A stretch of DNA of 64,000 nt. Origin: Lottia gigantea (taxonomy: Eukaryota; Mollusca; Gastropoda; Lottiidae). A program made the translations under genes and the position numbers. Below are positions 61,701 to 64,000 of the stretch, piece by piece; the stretch's first letter is position 1; each line of letters begins with the position of its first letter. The stretch is from assembly GCF_000327385.1 (NCBI RefSeq), contig NW_008708709.1:1-64000 (forward strand), read 5' to 3'. The notes beneath the pieces are model-generated. The model was given only the letters and a program-made list of their open reading frames with translations, searched no databases and was not told the origin of the DNA.

Positions 61701-63870
61701 AGAATTGATCAATCAACATTACCCCTAACATTATTTCAAATGAAATGTATGCTGCGCCACGAAATCTGACAAACTTTTGAGTTGACGGATGAATGATCTC
61801 AACAAAACTTAATTCCATCCAAAGGGTCTCCGAGGCGTTACTACAATATTCTGACAAACACCTCTTCTGTATAAAAATGATAAAAATAGCATATCATAAT
61901 GATTGGTAAACTATTTTAATGAATTAGAATATGTATCGTGATCAAATTTCGTCAGATCATGAATGGCAATTCACCCAAGAATATAAATTTTCTTAGAACA
62001 ATCTACATCTGTAAACTTTTCAAGAAAAATTGATACCATCTATAAAACTTCTAGAAAGCTCAATTCACGGTGCATATTAAAATGTAAAATAAAATTTACT
62101 ATTGTTCAATGTATGGGTGATATGATATCTACAGTATGCTACATCAGTGAATGTTGCAAACTTTATACCTAGATAACTACCTGATAAAGAGGACACTCAA
62201 CTACTATCTACCATGTGCACTGTGTCATTTGTCTGCTTTTTAAATCTAATTCAGTGCATAGAACCTAGAACTTAGTTATAAATTCTACAAGGCAATTGGT
62301 ACATAAGCTGATGGTATGATAAACCCATTTAAAATTCAAAATTTCAAGGTTATACAATCTGTTACTATAATCAGCTGTGTATCGACTGTTTGAGATTTTC
62401 TTATCAGACCGACTTCTTCTTTATCACTGAATAAATTGAGTAGAATAATTTGAGGTCTATTGGACGTTTGTGAAAGAGAAAAAGAGATCTGAACTAGAGT
62501 AGAAAGAATTTTCAGGGCTTGATCTGTGAGCCGCCGAATTGCTGACACAAGCCGCCACTGGTTTGCTTTTTAAGCCAGCCAGCCAGCCGCCGTTTTACTT
62601 CCACCGGCGCTCGCCAGGTTTCAAAATATGTTTTCCTCTACAGGGTTGATTATGAATTTCAAACGAAGTTCACTTGATGCTCTGAATATGAACACGATCT
62701 CCTTTATTCACGACAAATATTGCCATGACTTGTAATCCTTTGCTTGGACTGGTTAGTGAAATTAAATTGCAGTCCAGATATCAGGAGGCCGACATATCTG
62801 CCTCTATTCCAGCTTCTGATGGATATTTTGACAGTTGTCAGCTGGAGTAGAGTCAGAAAATAACCCTGTTAAATGGTGATTTTCCACACCTCCGAATATG
62901 CTTTTTCTCTAACATAATATTAAATTACCTTTACGATGATAGCAAATTAGTGTTGAGTACCACAGTATCCTTCGGAATGCCTCCTTTTTATAGGGCTTTT
63001 TTCTCTCTCTACATCCTGTCATAGGCTGGAATAGAGCAGATATTTCGGTCTAAGATATTGGAAGATCCGGATAGACTCTTTTAAAGTTGTATTAGAATCT
63101 AATTAAGTACTTTTCATACTGCGCACCCGAGTCATGCAACTCAGTGCATTTCGGTTTTAGACATTGATATGTATGTTGAAAGCAAGTTCTTAATTGCAAA
63201 TTAATATTGTTGTCTGTAATTTTGAAATTTGAAATTCAGCATTGGTCTGTTTAGTTAATAAATTTCTTTGCAACCAATTCAGCAACTTGCATTAGAAGGC
63301 TACGATTCTTGGTTATAGAACCGGTCAGTCCTAGAGAGAATTATTTACAATCTGTGGCACTTAGTGCTAAAGGTATGTTTTGCTCAAAGCTGTGGCATAG
63401 CCATCTTGTGTCATGCCCAGCCAACCACAGCCACCAAAGGTGTTGGCTTAGCTGTAGCCAGCTGATTCACCACCTCAGCCAGCCGAAAATTCGCAAGCTG
63501 GCTGACTCATGATTCTACGATTGGAACCCATGTTGGGTATATTTCTATGATAAGCTGTTGGTATTAGACTTGTACGAAGTGTATTATTTAGGACTACTTA
63601 CAAATTTAAAAACTTCCATTGGTGAGGCTTTTCATGTGACATATTTGGACATATTCAAACGAGATTTCTGGAAAAAGTTACAGAGGGCTGAATTTTGAAA
63701 TTTAACATGGAAACAGATGGCAAATGAATAAGTGGTCTCGGCCCGAATATATATTAATAAAAATCATAGCAAACACTAGAGAGAAGGTGTTGACACCTAT
63801 GTAAAGAGTATCAGCTTCTAAGAGGGCTTGTAACTGTACTGCAGTAGAGAATGTGGTCTTTATCGACGTC
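58701..63870. other. Non-coding region, no recognised gene
   Basis: Short ORFs only (59007-59243, 59778-59978, 60409-60627 and 62336-62548 on minus; 63309-63512 on plus), none recognised. AGCC-rich patches lie at 62566-62592 and 63412-63505, and an inverted repeat at 62786-63050. Confidence 0.5.
62786..63050. repeat. Imperfect inverted repeat, arms about 28 bp
   Basis: AGGCCGACATATCTGCCTCT, then ATTCCAGC at 62786-62813 is the near reverse complement of GCTGGAATAGAGCAGATATT, then TCGGTCT at 63024-63050. The arms differ by one indel and two or three substitutions and are 210 bp apart. A third, weaker copy (GCTGGAGTAGAGTCAG) lies near 62840. They may be ends of a small element or remains of repeats. 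Confidence 0.45.
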
Positions 63871-63872
63871 CC

Positions 63873-63998
63873 TTAACAGTGGAAAGGAATCACCTTCAAC
63901 ATGTGCTTGCGACCGTGACCTTGGTAACACATGAAATGTCTTGCGACGATGTCCAGAGCATGTTCCACGCTTTGAAAAGATGGTATCGCTGGGATGCT
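63873..63998 (-). CDS. Unassigned ORF fragment open to the window edge
   Basis: On the minus strand a frame is open from the right edge for 41 codons to TAA at 63873-63875. It contains SVEHALDIVARHFMCYQGHG followed by RKHMLKVIPFHC. The region is less AT-rich than its flanks and the peptide looks protein-like, but I cannot assign a family. It may be the end of a gene, or of an element, lying mostly beyond the window. Confidence 0.15.
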   Translation of the reverse strand, partial: SIPAIPSFQSVEHALDIVARHFMCYQGHGRKHMLKVIPFHC

Positions 63999-64000
63999 AG

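Overview
The window is animal nuclear DNA: AT-rich, with intron-split genes using GT-AG splice sites, long non-coding stretches and many minisatellites. Two host protein genes are clear, both on the plus strand. The lineage is not proven. A mitochondrial-type cytochrome P450 and a dispersed repeat with an ACGG-rich tract of a kind I associate with molluscs suggest a mollusc or another lophotrochozoan. That is inference, not a database match.

Layout. From 1 to about 1033 lies a 54-bp minisatellite that runs off the left edge. It is made of copies of the splice acceptor and first codons of the next exon. From 1034 to 7307 are sixteen exons giving the last 758 residues of SNRNP200 (Brr2), the U5 snRNP spliceosomal helicase; the rest of the gene is to the left. 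Its 3' flank holds two diverged direct copies of a sequence of about 350 bp. From about 8.7 to 42.5 kb I recognise no gene. This stretch holds several tandem arrays (11.9-12.3, 14.8-16.4 and 30.9-33.1 kb), an inserted molluscan-type dispersed repeat, small inverted-repeat elements and a few unassigned ORFs. From 42505 to 52870 is a complete ten-exon, 514-residue mitochondrial-clan cytochrome P450, whose 5.4-kb first intron contains a diverged repeat and an 83-bp tandem duplication. Downstream are two more arrays (a 190-bp unit at 54.3-55.0 kb and a 46-bp unit at 57.4-58.7 kb), then about 5 kb with no recognised gene.

The two genes have no evident functional link: one acts in pre-mRNA splicing, the other is a mitochondrial monooxygenase. 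I saw no rRNA, tRNA, CRISPR array or recognisable retroelement coding region, and no multigene system. The most unusual signal is the serial duplication of a 3' splice site before an SNRNP200 exon. Exon boundaries were set by hand from splice consensus, reading-frame continuity and remembered family sequences. No alignment was run.
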